From Mytilus galloprovincialis (taxonomy: Eukaryota; Mollusca; Bivalvia; Mytilida; Mytilidae): 64,000 bases of DNA. This document shows positions 10,605-22,809 of the stretch, piece after piece. A program made the position numbers and the translations under genes. Within the stretch, counting starts at the first letter, position 1. Each line of letters starts with the position of its first letter. The notes below the pieces were generated by a model that had not been told where the DNA came from, made no database searches, and saw only the letters and a list, made by a program, of their open reading frames with translations. Location: the NCBI RefSeq assembly GCF_965363235.1, contig NC_134845.1, forward strand, positions 25,422,524-25,486,523, read 5' to 3'.

Positions 10605-13600
10605 CTACATTAAACATATAGCTATAAATGTCGTCAAAAGAATAGTAAATATCTTGATAGCTGCTATTGAGCATGCCTCATTGTCATTAGCCGGCAAGGT
10701 CTTGCAAAATTCCGGACGACTCCCCTGTTGTCGGCATATGTCGTAACAAAACATAGGAGGATTGTTATTGTTCATACATTCTTGAACATCAGGACAGTTA
10801 GTTGGTCTGTATGGGTTATCTGCTCTACATTGAAATGGATCTGGCATTTTCCCATCACCCTGTCCTTCTGGCGGTGGACAGTTACAAAGATACCCGTTCC
10901 ATTCTTTCCAATCTTCCCAACCTGAAACAGTTAAATATAACTTAAAACAATCTTTGAAATCACATTTGAAATCTTTCAAAAGTAAAAAGAAATGTTTCAT
11001 TATAGATTTCTCATTTCGAAGCTGCTTAGTTGGTTGTAATTGCCCTTTCCTAACTTGGACGATGGCTTAGTGACATTTTGTAATTTCTGAACCTGTGCAG
11101 TGAGGTTTAATTGAGGGTCTGGATTAGTTTTTTGTTTTTCTTTACTTTTTTAGAAAAAATTTCTCTATTCATTATATAGTTTGCCGCTTATTCTCTATTC
11201 TCTATATATTTGGATCAATTATTCTGTGTCTTCTAAGATTTAACCAATTTGTACCTATTCTTCTTTAGGGCTTTTATTCTGCTTGAAATGATACAAATTG
11301 GCAATGCAAGATGTTAAACTACTATGTTCACCACTATATAACACTTGACAAGGGTACAAGTAAACAATGCCTGATGACCAAATCAAAAGAACGCTCGAAG
11401 ATTCTCTGGAAATGATGGACAACCAGTAATATCATGTCAAATTAAAAGTGAAATATATATACATATAAAACGTTCAAGATAACTCGTTTTATCATAACAA
11501 GCATATCTGTTACCTGTTCTAACATCGGATTCGGATTTCGTTTAAATCGAGTTTCAATTGCGTTTTTTTGTGTGTCTGTTTATTCCACATTGGCTTGAGG
11601 AATTGGAGGGAGTTGAGATGTCACAAAACAGTGTTAAACCACACCGCATTTTGCGTTGAAGACCAATTGTTGGCATTTGGTTGTTTTATTCTCTTTAGTC
11701 GGGTTGTTTTTTATTGACATTAAAGGTCGAATTTAAATACATGTATTTTTATATAGATTGGTTTTCCCGTTTAAATGGTTTTACATTACTAATTTTTAGG
11801 GCCTTGTATAGCATGCTGTTCGGTGAGAGTCAAGGCTCCGTGTTGAAGGCCATACCTTAACCTAATATGGTTTACTTTTATACAATGTTATTTGGATGGA
11901 GAGTTGGCACTCATACTACATCTTCCTATATCTATATATCTATATACACGACAGAAATAAAGCTTTATATCAATCCTCAAATTCTATCTGTTTAGCAAAT
12001 TTTAATCGCAGAAAGTGGATTGTAAGAAATACTGTTTGGCATTGGGTTTTATTATATTACTTATTTGCTAGTCCTATTTGTAACATGCTGGATATCCTAT
12101 ATAGTATATTCATTATTTCCGCTGTGATGGTAATGTCAAAAATCGCAAAAGTATTTGGTTTAAAGCCGCCCGGGTAGTTGCGCATACACGGCATTTATTT
12201 TACTTGCATATAATCAATGTATACCTGAAGACGCTTTATTGGCTGGTTCACAAATGTACTGCAAACCAGGCAAATTTTCTAATACCACACCCTTAAAACA
12301 TCCAAGAAAGTACGGCCATGTCTCTGTCGCATGATATCGATAGACACCATTAACCTCTCTACCATGACATTCATCCACGTCAGTTGACGTCAACAGACCG
12401 TTCACATCTGATGCATTTGGACCATATATTGGAAATCCATCTAAAGCGACACCAATGAACTCGTCGGCCTCTCCTTTATAAAGGCAGCTATCTGGAATCT
12501 TGTGATAATGATATGATCCTGCGTTTGTTGGATGGCCATCGCAACTGTCAAAAGTCTCTCGTGTTTCACCTTCAACTGCATTTCCAAGGTCAACATTTAA
12601 CGGATTGAATATGGCTACGCCTGTCCTGGTAATACCGATCATACCCATTGGGACACAACCATGCGCTCTATTATTGTAGCCTGGTATTTTTGGAATACTA
12701 ATGTTATAGTTTTGATTCGTTGCATCATTTGGATTGACCTTTTCCCATGGATGATCTGGTATTCCCGATGCATATATAAGATATCTAAAATATTAAAGGA
12801 ATTGATTATAAACAAATATTGTGACACCTTTCGCTGCCATCCAAGATTCAAAGACAGACATTTTCAACAATTTATTCAATAAATATATATTTTGTTCACA
12901 GATACACAAACACGTTTGAACTGGACCTTCTTTTTCGATACAGATATTTTCACTGTGATTTCTTTTAAAATAGTTTATATATATTTGATACCCCTTTTAC
13001 CATATAGGCTCAGTGGCAATACATCTTAACTTCTCACAAATGAATGGTTTTGTTGAAGGTATATATGTTACAGGGAATTTGTAAAATCAGGGATTTTGTA
13101 AAATCACTGGACTAATCAGTGATTGTACTAACAGTTTCAGTGGTTTTGTAAAATCCCTGAAATTGTTAGGGATTTTACAAAATCACTGAAAATAGAGCTA
13201 GGGATTTTGTAAAATCCCTGATTACAATAAAGTATAACATGCTATAAGAAATGTGTTTTTCTTAATATAAAGATAGACCAAATGAATGATCACTAATGAT
13301 TTAGAAATATATTTGTTTAATAAACACTATGAGCTAGAACTTGTGTATAATGATAATGACTAAAAGGCATGTAAACGGATATTTAGACCACTCTGAATTT
13401 GCTTATTTTTGCAAGACAAGTTTGGGTGACATCCCTACCACTTTAAGCTATTGACATGTGAATTTTCTTAACTATGCTGTACATGTCTTCAAGCCATACA
13501 TAATATTTTTAAAACATCTTCATCTGATGAATATCGTTTTTAACAATTTTTTTCAAATCTTCACATTGAAGAACTTCATACCTTCATTTATCAACAAAAT

Positions 13601-15354
13601 ATTTACTTTATTTGGATTAAAAGAGTTGAGAAATTTTAGAAACTTATTCAAAGTTATACCACTTTGTGATAGAATACATGTGTCTGATAAATGACGAAAG
13701 TAGGTAAAACTTTGCTTATTTTTTGCTTGGTTAGATTAACCTATTCATAAACATGCAAGTACAAAACAGTATTATTACCAATATTTTCTGTTGTCTTTTT
13801 TTATTATTATTTTGTGAATATAAATGTTATTTTGTAGGCAGCAAATTAATAATACAGCACTTATTTGCTTTTTATATATCAATTTTCATGCAGCAATAAG
13901 ATGCTCTTGATCTGATATGCATGTAATATTTGCCACTGGATTACATACCCTAACCCACCCAATTTCTTATACCTTACATATGTGTTTTTCTTTTCAAATG
14001 ACAGCAATCAACATAATGTTCAGTTTTTATATTTGATTTAAAAAAAAATTGATATAATTGGTTTCATTATCTACAGTAATTATACAAAAACACTATAATA
14101 AACAGTAACTTTCTTTCAAACAGGTAGTGATAAGAGCTTGTTTTGTCTTCTTTCTGTGGCTTATTGACAAAATATTCCAAAATGTTTATCATATTTTCCA
14201 TGAATCCATATGTTGCACTTTAATTTTACCTCAATCAATTGAAGTAACTTGTGTGTGTATGTTTGCTCTTGATTTCAAGACATTTGTGCCTGAGCCATAA
14301 TGATTGTTCTACAGTATGTCAATTGTTTTGTGCATGAAAACCGCTCACTTAATATTAAAATAAAGACTAGATTAACCTCAAACTTATTGAGTGTTACTGT
14401 TGTAGTCTTTTTTCACAGAAATTCTTTTTAAAATAAAAATGAATGAATGTACTTTTACAAATTCCCTGCATTTAATCAGTGAATCTGTAAAAAAGATCTT
14501 AATTATTTCAGGGATTTTGTAAAATCACTAGTCAAAATCAGGGATTTTATAAAATCACTAGTCAAAATCAGGGATTTTATAAAATCACTAATCAGTTTAG
14601 TGATTTTACAAATTTCCTGAAATTTCACTGTTTTTACAAAATCACTGATTTCACAAATTCCCTGTAACATATATAATGCAGGAAAAAATGGGGTTCTAAG
14701 TCTTAAGGATGTTTGCTGCTCAGTTTGAAAATAAATAACTTTTCATAAAACTAGTATGTATTGTTAGGAAATAAATTGAGGAATCAAAAAAGCAAAAAAA
14801 ATATAGGGGTCAATGTGTTTGTTTTCGAGATATTAGCCATTGGAATTTTTGCGGGAAAATGTTCTCTCTTGATTTTTCATAGCTTTATCATTGAGCAGTT
14901 AAAGTTCTCAAATACTATTAAAAGATATATAAAATTTTATAAGACTTTTACAAATGATTTATAATTATACATGTAAAAGATTAATAAAAAGAAAAATGGG
15001 GGTTCATGTGGAATTTTTTTTAATGCATTCAAATGGATAAAACTAGAGGATTCCGAAAATCTGACAAAAATTCTAAAACATGACAAGCAGACATCCTTAA
15101 GCTTCTGTGAAAAAAATGTAATATGATCTCTCATATTAGCTTAGATTCGCAACAAATAATCCTATATTGCTATATCAGGATTCTTGAATCAGTTTTATCA
15201 ATTTATAGATAATTTACCTATCCGAAGGAGTTGTATCGACTCTTACGGTAGATTGAGGAAAGTTTCCTGACGTTGAAAACTTGGACAGTTCTGTAACAGT
15301 TAAACTGTCAATAAAACCGTAAATTCCAAGAGTTATGGCAGAAATCAGCAACAT
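10605..15354 (-). CDS. YHYH-domain protein with Cys-rich, GPI-anchor-like tail, right copy
   Basis: A complete coding sequence of 337 aa in three exons: 15354-15218, 12784-12225 and 10921-10605. All junctions are GT-AG and in phase (Arg split AG|A, Gly split G|GT). Residues 1-16 are a signal peptide (MLLISAITLGIYGFID). The YHYH domain spans about residues 48-230, with YHYH at about 137-140, GFPIYGP at 162-168 and YRYHATETWPYFLGC after it. Exon 3 adds residues 233-337: a Trp-rich start (WEDWKEWNGY), a region with about nine Cys (CNCPPPEGQGDG, NCPDVQEC, FCYDICRQQG) and a final hydrophobic run (SIAAIKIFTILLTTFIAICL) ending two residues before the stop, as expected for a GPI-attachment signal. 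The protein is therefore predicted to sit on the cell surface; its function is unknown. Intron 1 is 2.4 kb, against 0.56 kb in the left copy, because it holds a 1.6-kb fold-back element and a 390-bp MITE. The 5' end needs an upstream non-coding exon. Confidence 0.9.
11590..11930 (+). repeat. Dispersed repeat of the 'CCGTGTTGAAG ... CACATCT' family in intron 2
   Basis: Contains TTTTACATTACTAATTTTTAGGG, TGTATAGCATGCTGTTCGGTG, GGCTCCGTGTTGAAGGCC and GGAGAGTTGGCACTCATACT. The same ordered phrases recur on the plus strand at 15490-15655 and 25770-25920 and on the minus strand at 26060-26245. It looks like a short interspersed family; no tRNA-type promoter boxes were identified. Confidence 0.55.
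13060..14675. mobile_element. Fold-back element with arms of AGGGATTTTGTAAAATC units
   Basis: The ends are inverted copies (TATATATGTTACAGGGAATT and its complement), with TA at each border, so a TA target duplication is possible. The left arm (13062-13225) and right arm (14455-14673) consist of many short units, CAGGGATTTTGTAAAATCAC and CAGTGATTTTACAAAAT, in both orientations; many units are themselves near-palindromes. The 1.2-kb core is AT-rich, and its longest frame (78 codons at 13458-13694) has no transposase motif. It lies in intron 1 of the right YHYH gene and is absent from the equivalent intron of the left copy, so it inserted after the duplication or was lost from the other copy. 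Confidence 0.7.
14707..15096. mobile_element. 390-bp TTAA-flanked MITE
   Basis: The ends are GGATGTTTGCTGCTCA and TGACAAGCAGACATCC, with TTAA on each side (14703-14706 and 15097-15100). A near full-length relative lies at 50200-50593, and a truncated one at about 47173-47325 (shared phrases: GAGATATTAGCCA, TTTCATAGCTTTATCATTGA, GGATTCCGAAAATCT). It lies in intron 1 of the right YHYH gene. No coding capacity. Confidence 0.72.
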
Positions 15355-15479
15355 ATCTGAAATACATAAAACCGTAATAATTCCTCAGTAATTTCATAAC
15401 AAACTATCATACTTTGATTGATGAAAAGGAAAAATGCATAATCATCAAGGCGAACGAATTATGCACATAATTAGGCCGT

Positions 15480-16160
15480 TAGTTTTCTCGTTTGAATTGT
15501 TTTACATTTGTCATGTCGGGACCTTTTATAGCTGACTATGCGGAATGGGCTATATTCGTTGTTGAAGACCGTACGGTGACCAATGATTTTTAATTTCAGT
15601 TTCATTTTATCTCTTGTAAAGATTTGTCTCATTTGCAATCCTACCACATCTTAATTTTTTTTTTATTTGTATACGACCGCAAATATGTTTTTGGTTCGTA
15701 TAATGCTATGATGTCATCGTCGGCGTCGGCGTCCGCAGACGCATTTGGTTTACGGACAATAACTTCGGTTAAAGTCAATGGATTTCTATGAAATTACAAG
15801 AAGATCCACAACCACAAAAGAAAGGTTGGGATTGATTTTGGAGGTTATGGTAGCAATAGTTTATGAATTCGGGGCTACATACAAGCATTTTTGTAGTTTC
15901 CGGACAATAACTTATGTGTAAGTGTATGGATCTTTCTGACATTGTCCATCAATATTCCATATCACAACGAGAATGTTGGGATTGAGTTTTGGGGTAATTG
16001 CAACAAACATGCAGGAATTAGAGCCAAAACAAGGATTTTTCTAGTCTCTAGACAATAACTTGTGTTTAAGTGTATCATGTGGATCTCTCTAAAACTGTAC
16101 TACTAGGTTCCATACAACAAAGAGGAGGCTTGAGTAATTGCTACAAGGGGGAGGGGGTTG
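15480..16160 (+). repeat. Two dispersed repeats upstream of the right YHYH coding start
   Basis: 15490-15655 is a copy of the family described at 11590-11930 (GTTGAAGACCGTACGGTGACC, TTTGTCTCATTTGCAATCC). It is followed at 15667-16150 by the start of another family: TATACGACCGCAAATATG, then a CGTCGGCGTCGGCGTCCGC stretch and repeated GGACAATAACTT phrases about 150 bp apart. The next bases, to 16740, show nothing recognisable. Confidence 0.5.
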
Positions 16161-16744
16161 AGGTTCCAAATTTTTTAAGGGATTCATAATTTTTTTCATC
16201 AAAATTTTTCAAACTTCAAATTTTTTGTAAAGTTTAAAGAAGAAATCTTCAATTGCAATGTTGTGCGCAATAGATTTTAAAGATCTTAAAGACACATTTA
16301 TTTTGTGTCAGAAACCTATACTACTAGTATGTCAAAAATTTTATCACAATCCAAATTCTGACAGTATCAAGCTAGAATATTGTGTCCAAATTTGTCCCAA
16401 CATTTCGACTCTGTGGTCGTATCAGGTTGCGCTCAGCGAAGCATTTTTATTACATATAGTAAGCAAGAGTAAACTTGTATCGTTTATCCAGTGCTGAATT
16501 TAGACGGGATGTAAGGGTCGTTTGCGTTGACCAATGATTTGCAAAAGCAAATGCAACATACATAGACCAACAACACATATCTAGGCTTATCCAATTTTTT
16601 TTTTTTAATGTTAAAGTTTTCATGAAAACGGTTTCATGGAAAAAACAAATATAGTTCGTGTATACCAGCACGATTAAAAGAAGATTTGGCGCGAGTCATA
16701 GAGACTGAAACACAACAACACAAATGCTAAAGATATATTGTGAG

Positions 16745-18010
16745 CAACATGATAGTCTATAACAACAGACAGTCTATAATAACATACAGTCTATAACAAC
16801 ATGATAGGATATAACATCATGATAGTTTATAACAGTATGATAGTCTATAATAACATACAGTCTATAACAACATGATAGTCTATAACAAGATGATAGTCTA
16901 TACCAACATGATAGTCTATAACAACATGATAGTCTATAACAACATGATAGTCTATAACAATATGATAGTCTATAACAACATACAGTCTATAACAAAAGAC
17001 AGTCTATAACAACATGATAGTCTATAACAACAAGAAAGTCTATTACAACATGGTAGTCTATTACTAAATGATAGCAGTCTATAACAACAGACAGTCTATA
17101 ACAACATACAGGCTATAACAACAGACAGTCTATAACAACATACAGGCTATAACAACAGACAGTCTATAACAACATACAGTCTATAACAACATACAGGCTA
17201 TAACAACATACAGGCTATAACAACAGACAGTCTATGACAACATACAGTCTATAACAACATACAGTCTATAACAACATGATAGTCTATAACAACATGATAG
17301 TCTATAACAACATAATTCTATACCAACATGATAGCAGTCTATAACAACAGACAGCCTATAACAACAGACAGTCTATAACAACATACAGTCTATAACAACA
17401 TACAGGCTATAACAACAGACAGTCTATAACAACAGACAGCCTATAACAACAGACAGTCTATAACAACATACAGTCTATAACAACAGACAGCCTATAACAA
17501 CAGACAGCCTATAACAACAGACAGTCTATAACAACAGACAGTCTATAACAACATACAGGCTATAACAACAGACAGTCTATAACAACATACAGGCTATAAC
17601 AACAGACAGTCTATAACAACATACAGTCTATAACAACATACAGTCTATAACAACAGACAGTCTATAACAACATACAGTCTATAACAACAGACAGTCTATA
17701 ACAGCATGATAGTCTATAACAACATACAGTCTATAACAACATGATATATATAGTCTATAACAACATGATAGTCTATAACAACATACAGTCTATAACAACA
17801 TACAGTCTATAACAACAGACAGTCTATAACAATATGATAGTCTATAACAACAGACAGTCTATAACAACATACAGTCTATAACAACAGACAGTCTATAACA
17901 ACATACAGTCTGTAACAACAGACAGTCTATAACAACATGCAGTCTATAACAACAGACAGTCTATAACAACATACAGTCTATAACAACATACAGTCTTTAA
18001 CAACGGACAG
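16745..18010. repeat. Minisatellite with 17-bp unit, about 75 copies
   Basis: A tandem array of ACAGTCTATAACAACAT with 17-bp period and variant units (GATAGTCTATAACAACAT, ACAGGCTATAACAAC, ACAGCCTATAACAAC). Variants are interspersed in higher-order runs such as alternating ATACAGGC and AGACAGTC types, which points to repeated unequal exchange or slippage. If the right YHYH gene has its first non-coding exon near 18.55 kb, the array lies in its 5' UTR intron. Confidence 0.92.
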
Positions 18011-18090
18011 TAGTTTATTAGAATATCACCACATAAAAACACACACATTTTAAATAAGATACAGGTGTATGTGCTTTTCCCAAAATACTT

Positions 18091-18170
18091 ATAAAGGACT
18101 ATATAAAATACACATTTACATCAATCTAAAATAAAGGACTATATAAAATACACATTTACATCAATCTAAA
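18091..18170. repeat. Exact 40-bp direct duplication
   Basis: A 40-base unit beginning ATAAAGGACTATATAAAATA occurs twice head to tail with no differences seen, just beyond the 17-bp minisatellite. Confidence 0.85.
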
Positions 18171-18546
18171 ATCATATAAAACATGTAAAACGACAATTAA
18201 TGATAAAAAAAACACTGCTTTTTGTTATATTAAAAACTAAAACTAAAATACCGAATTCAGTTTAATAAAAAGTGTCAAAATCAAAGGCGATCAATTAACG
18301 GAACAATTCAATAAATAGAACTAACATGTTCTTGATTTTGTACTGACATTTTTCGAAGAAACGGTAGGTTTTAACTGTTTTTTTAGCTAATGTATGGCAG
18401 TTATTTATGTTGTATGTTCGATTTATTGTAAAGCTTATGTACCCAGTTTAATTTCTAAAGTATAAAATATTGGTCTTACCATATCTTAAAATGCTTCAAT
18501 AAGAATTTGCAGATGATTTACATCTACTGTAAACACATATACTTAC

Positions 18547-18590
18547 TGTTTCTATGATACCTCTTTTGCAGCCTTTATTTAGACAAAGAT
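18547..18590 (-). promoter_or_regulatory. Weak candidate first exon of right YHYH gene
   Basis: On the minus strand, a good donor (AACA|GTAAGTAT) follows position 18547, in roughly the place expected from the left copy's predicted first exon relative to flanking duplicated blocks. TAAATAAA lies just upstream. This is only a positional argument. Confidence 0.22.
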
Positions 18591-19093
18591 AGGTGTTAAT
18601 TGGGTAAGAAATGATTGACGTCAAAAACACCTCATGCATCGTGTAAACTAGGGAAATAAGAATGGAGAAGTTAATTGTTCGTGGAAGAATATTTTAGAAG
18701 AAAATAGATGAATAATAAATTATAAAAATATTTATAAAACAGACATGTTTAAAAATGGGAATAGGTGTTATGCCCAATAGAAAAAAACGAAAATCGTTAC
18801 CTTATATTTTAACGGTTTTCCTGTTAGTGTAGCAAAGTCAGTTTTGGCGAACTGTTCTCTGTAAATTAAAGTCTGCAGGTAGGTTAGTGTTTAAGACTTT
18901 TATATGTTTATAATTTATATAAATATAAGTATACCGGCCTATCTTAATCAAGACACGTCTTTGCACAGTTTCAAAGTTGAAGGGTTGTTTTGGAGATGAA
19001 TAAGAACCGAGAAGTAATAAGTGCTGTTTAACCCATCATTTTCAGTGGAATTAGGAAATGTAAGATGTAATATATAAATATCGACAGGATATG

Positions 19094-22000
19094 TACGGAA
19101 GCCGATAAGGGCCATTCAAAAAAATAAAATTATGTCGTAATTACGACATAGCATGTCGTAATTTCGACATAACATGTCGTTATTACGACATCGCTATGTC
19201 GTAATTTCGACATAACATGTCGTTATAACGACATTGCTATGTCGTTATTTCGACATAACATGTCGTAATAACGACATCACTATGTCGTTTTAACGACATA
19301 GCTATGTCGTAATAACGACATCACTATATATATTAAAGAATATGTATTATCATTGCCAAGAGACTAAATGACACAGAAATTAACAAGTATATGTTATCAT
19401 AATGCCCCTAATAATTAGAAAAGCCCCCGCATAGTCACCTATAAAAGAGGGACGAAAGATACCAGAGGGAGAGGCCCCGAAATGCTGTGTGGCAGACAGT
19501 GTTAACATTAATTAATTATTAGCTCCCTTGGTAAAACTCCAAATTTCATTTTTAAAGTATTTTATTGTTGATTAATTTACATGATGCTTAATAAGTATAT
19601 ATTTGTTAATTGCATAGCTTTTGCTATTTGAATTCATTTGTTAAAGATATTTATTCATATTGTAAAGTTTAATATTTGTATCGTTGCAAAATCTTTGGTC
19701 ACCTTCTTTGGTTACCTTCTGTGAGAAACTTATATAATTTATAGATCCTATTTCAGAAGATACCGACCGTGAAAGGGATGCAGAGTTAGTCTGATAAACT
19801 TTCTACTTGTTTGAACTAATATGTGTGGAATTATATGAGGACTGACATACATCCTACCTATAAACCAGCGCCAACTACATGCCTACGTGTAATAAGGGTG
19901 AATTGAAATATTGATTGCTCTCTTTCTACTTACAAACGTTGGACACGATGTTTCTACAACCTCTAGGATTTAAAACAGAATCTTCAAAATTTCATCCGCA
20001 AAACAAAATAAAAATGTTAGAAAACTCGCACCAATATTAAAACAAATTCAATATATGTTTCAAATTATGTTTTTACAGCTCTTGATCATATACTAAGTAA
20101 TATCTAGTATATTTGATGATTATATTAGCAAAGCTATGTGAAAAAAACCGGATGTCCAACGTTGCATTTATGAAAAACTGTTTTAAATCTTATGTATAGT
20201 GATCCTATTTCTTATTCTCTGATCTTCTTGATACTTGGCAGGAACAACAACAGGTGTCGGTTCTTTGTGGCGTTAAAGGCGTTATTTTTGCCAAATTTTA
20301 TTTGACTCGGTGGCTTTATATTAAGCGGGAATAAGACAAATGTCCAACGACGTTTTTCGTTATCTCAACGACTGAAAGTGAATTTTGTAAGTAGCAGAAA
20401 ATGAATAAAAATAGTAAGACAATAATAATATCTAACAAAAGTACAAATATTTGCCTCATTGTTCGTGAGTTCAAATATTGCTGATTCAATAAAATCTTCT
20501 CTACACAGTCGTTTTTCAAACGGTAGCCATTTTGTCCAAGTTGATATTTCATTTTTCAAAGCAGTTAACGCGTATTTTTTATAATTAATCAAAACAAAAG
20601 TTAGATACATGAAGAGTAAAAAATGACAAGATTCTTTTTTTATTAACTACATGTTTGTGTCTTAAAGGAATAAAATGCTTCCACACATTACAAAACAGTA
20701 GCCAATTTGTCCAAACGTCGAAAGTTCGAAAGACGCTAATTTCCGTCGTTACATGTGCTAAAGTTTCAATTAAATGTTCATGATAATTAAAACAAATCGT
20801 GTTGTGAAATTTGGAAAAACAGGTTGATGATTGCTGCCGAAAAAAAAGAATAGCGCATGTTGCTATAGACTCCACCCGGGGACATAGGTTCGACACAGGT
20901 TAATTTTTGCAATTTTTATTTATCTTTTATAGCTTTTAACGATTTATTTAAAAGAATGGTGAAATGGGGAAAACATATGAACTTCGTCCAACTTTTGCAA
21001 AGACAAATTTTAGACACCAAGACAATCCTCTAAATGTAAAATTCGAATTGAAATTTATATTGTGGAAGTACTCCATAGATCATTTAAAGTTGTCATTTCA
21101 GTAAGGTGCAATCACCAATATTAAAAGACTTATACCAGTTCACGGAGTGTTTTACTTCGCGATTTGTCCTGCTATTCATGTTATAACTGTCGTGATGAAA
21201 TTAATTCCTGTACTAGCGAAGCCGGAACTTTTCGTCAATATAAACTTGTGCATGAAATGGAGGTACTAGTAATTGAAAGACAAATCCCAAACAGCGACGA
21301 AAACCGTTTCATCGAATTTTAAAAACCCGGGATTATTTAAGCCGTTTTCGCGGACGATCCAGGAGTAGATTACTATATTTTAAAATGTATATCAGAAATT
21401 AAACACTATAGATGACTTGCGGAAATAATTCTCAAGCCAAGGTTCAAGTAATTGAAGGGGTGTATTTCGACAACTTATGTACCAGGGAAAATACAATTCT
21501 ATTCAAATTTAACCAAGGGTAAAAATGTTCGATTTACTTGCAGAGTGTCAGATATATTTGTATTGGGGTTGAGTTAAGATTTAGAAATTTTACAATGACA
21601 GATGATATGCACCTTGAAAGTTAAACATCATATGATAAAAGTTTCGTACATCTAAAAAAATATCTTTTTTACGGAAAACTGTACCACATCTGCCTATATC
21701 TACTTCTGTCCCATCTTTCTTTCCCACATTACTTGCGACAGTAATGCATTTTTAGTTGAAATAACTTAAAGGGTAAACATTATTTAATAGATTTCCACAA
21801 CTTGAGGTAATTTATGATAAAATGACATCACAAAACGAACAGAACCAGAATCAGAAATTTTAAAAATTTTGTAATATAATAAATAAATCAACCAACATAT
21901 AAAAAAACGAATAAAACTTGTAAAAATTAATCAAAAACCCTCTTCGACGCCGCTTTTTATGTGTAACGTCGTGTTTGACAGTAAATACATGTAGCAATCG

Positions 22001-22803
22001 ATACGTTCATTCACCCTCATTACCACAAACCACGGAGTTGTGCGCTTCTTTAAAGAAAGGTGTTTTAAAAGCTTTGCTTGCCTTGATAGGATTATAAATC
22101 AGTCGGCTTAGTCCCCAGTCAGTTTGTTATTACTTTCAATCAGGATCTATAAAATATATAAATTTCTCACAGAAGGTAACCAAAGAAGGTGACCAAAGAT
22201 TTTGCGACGATACAAATATTAAACTTTACAATATAAATAAATATCTTTAATCAATGAATTCAAATAGCAAAAGCTATGCAATTAACAGATATATACTTAT
22301 TCAGCTTCATGTAAATTATTTAACAATGAAATACATTAAATATGAAATTTGGAGTTTTACCAAGGGAGCTAATAATTAATTAATAACTGTCTGCCACACA
22401 GCATTTCGGGGGCTCTCCCTCTAGTATCTTTCGTCCCTCTTTTATAGCTGATTATGCGGGGGCTTTTCTAGTTATTGGGGGCATTATGATACATGTATGA
22501 CCTAAAGTTGTTAATTTCTGTGTCATTTAGTGTCTTGGCAATCATAATACATATTCTTTAATATATATAGTGATGTCGTTATTACGACATAGCTATGTCG
22601 TTATTACGACAAGTTATGTCGAAATTACGACAAAGCGATGTCGTTATAACGACATATTATGTTGAAATTACGACATAGCGATGTCGTTATAACGACATAT
22701 TATGTCGAAATTACGACATAGCGATGTCGTTATAACGACATGTTATGTCGAAATAATTACGACATAATTTTTTTTTTTTGAATGGCCCTTATCGGCTTCC
22801 GTA
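19094..22803. mobile_element. 3.7-kb element with ~660-bp inverted repeats and TGTCGTAATTACGACA arms
   Basis: The outer ends TACGGAAGCCGATAAGGGCC and GGCCCTTATCGGCTTCCGTA are exact inverses. GATATG occurs immediately outside both (19088-19093 and 22804-22809), a 6-bp target duplication. Inverted repeats span 19094-19749 and 22142-22803. Each arm opens with about ten copies of a self-complementary unit (ATGTCGTAATTACGACAT-type, alternating TAATTA, TTATAA and AATTTC centres), followed by about 430 bp of ordinary repeat. The 2.4-kb core has overlapping minus-strand frames at 20316-20610 and 20585-20896 that I do not recognise; they share a short phrase (TKWLPF and TNWLLF). No DDE or DDD motif was seen. 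The autonomous family is unidentified. Confidence 0.82.
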
Positions 22804-22809
22804 GATATG

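Noticed and set aside
19110-19330. CRISPR-like array at the ATGTCGTAATTACGACAT repeats
   Set aside because: Units are adjoining palindromes without unique spacers, inside an inverted repeat of a eukaryotic transposable element.
20316-20896. Transposase in the core of the 3.7-kb element
   Set aside because: The overlapping frames show no catalytic triad, zinc finger or helix-turn-helix that I can identify.
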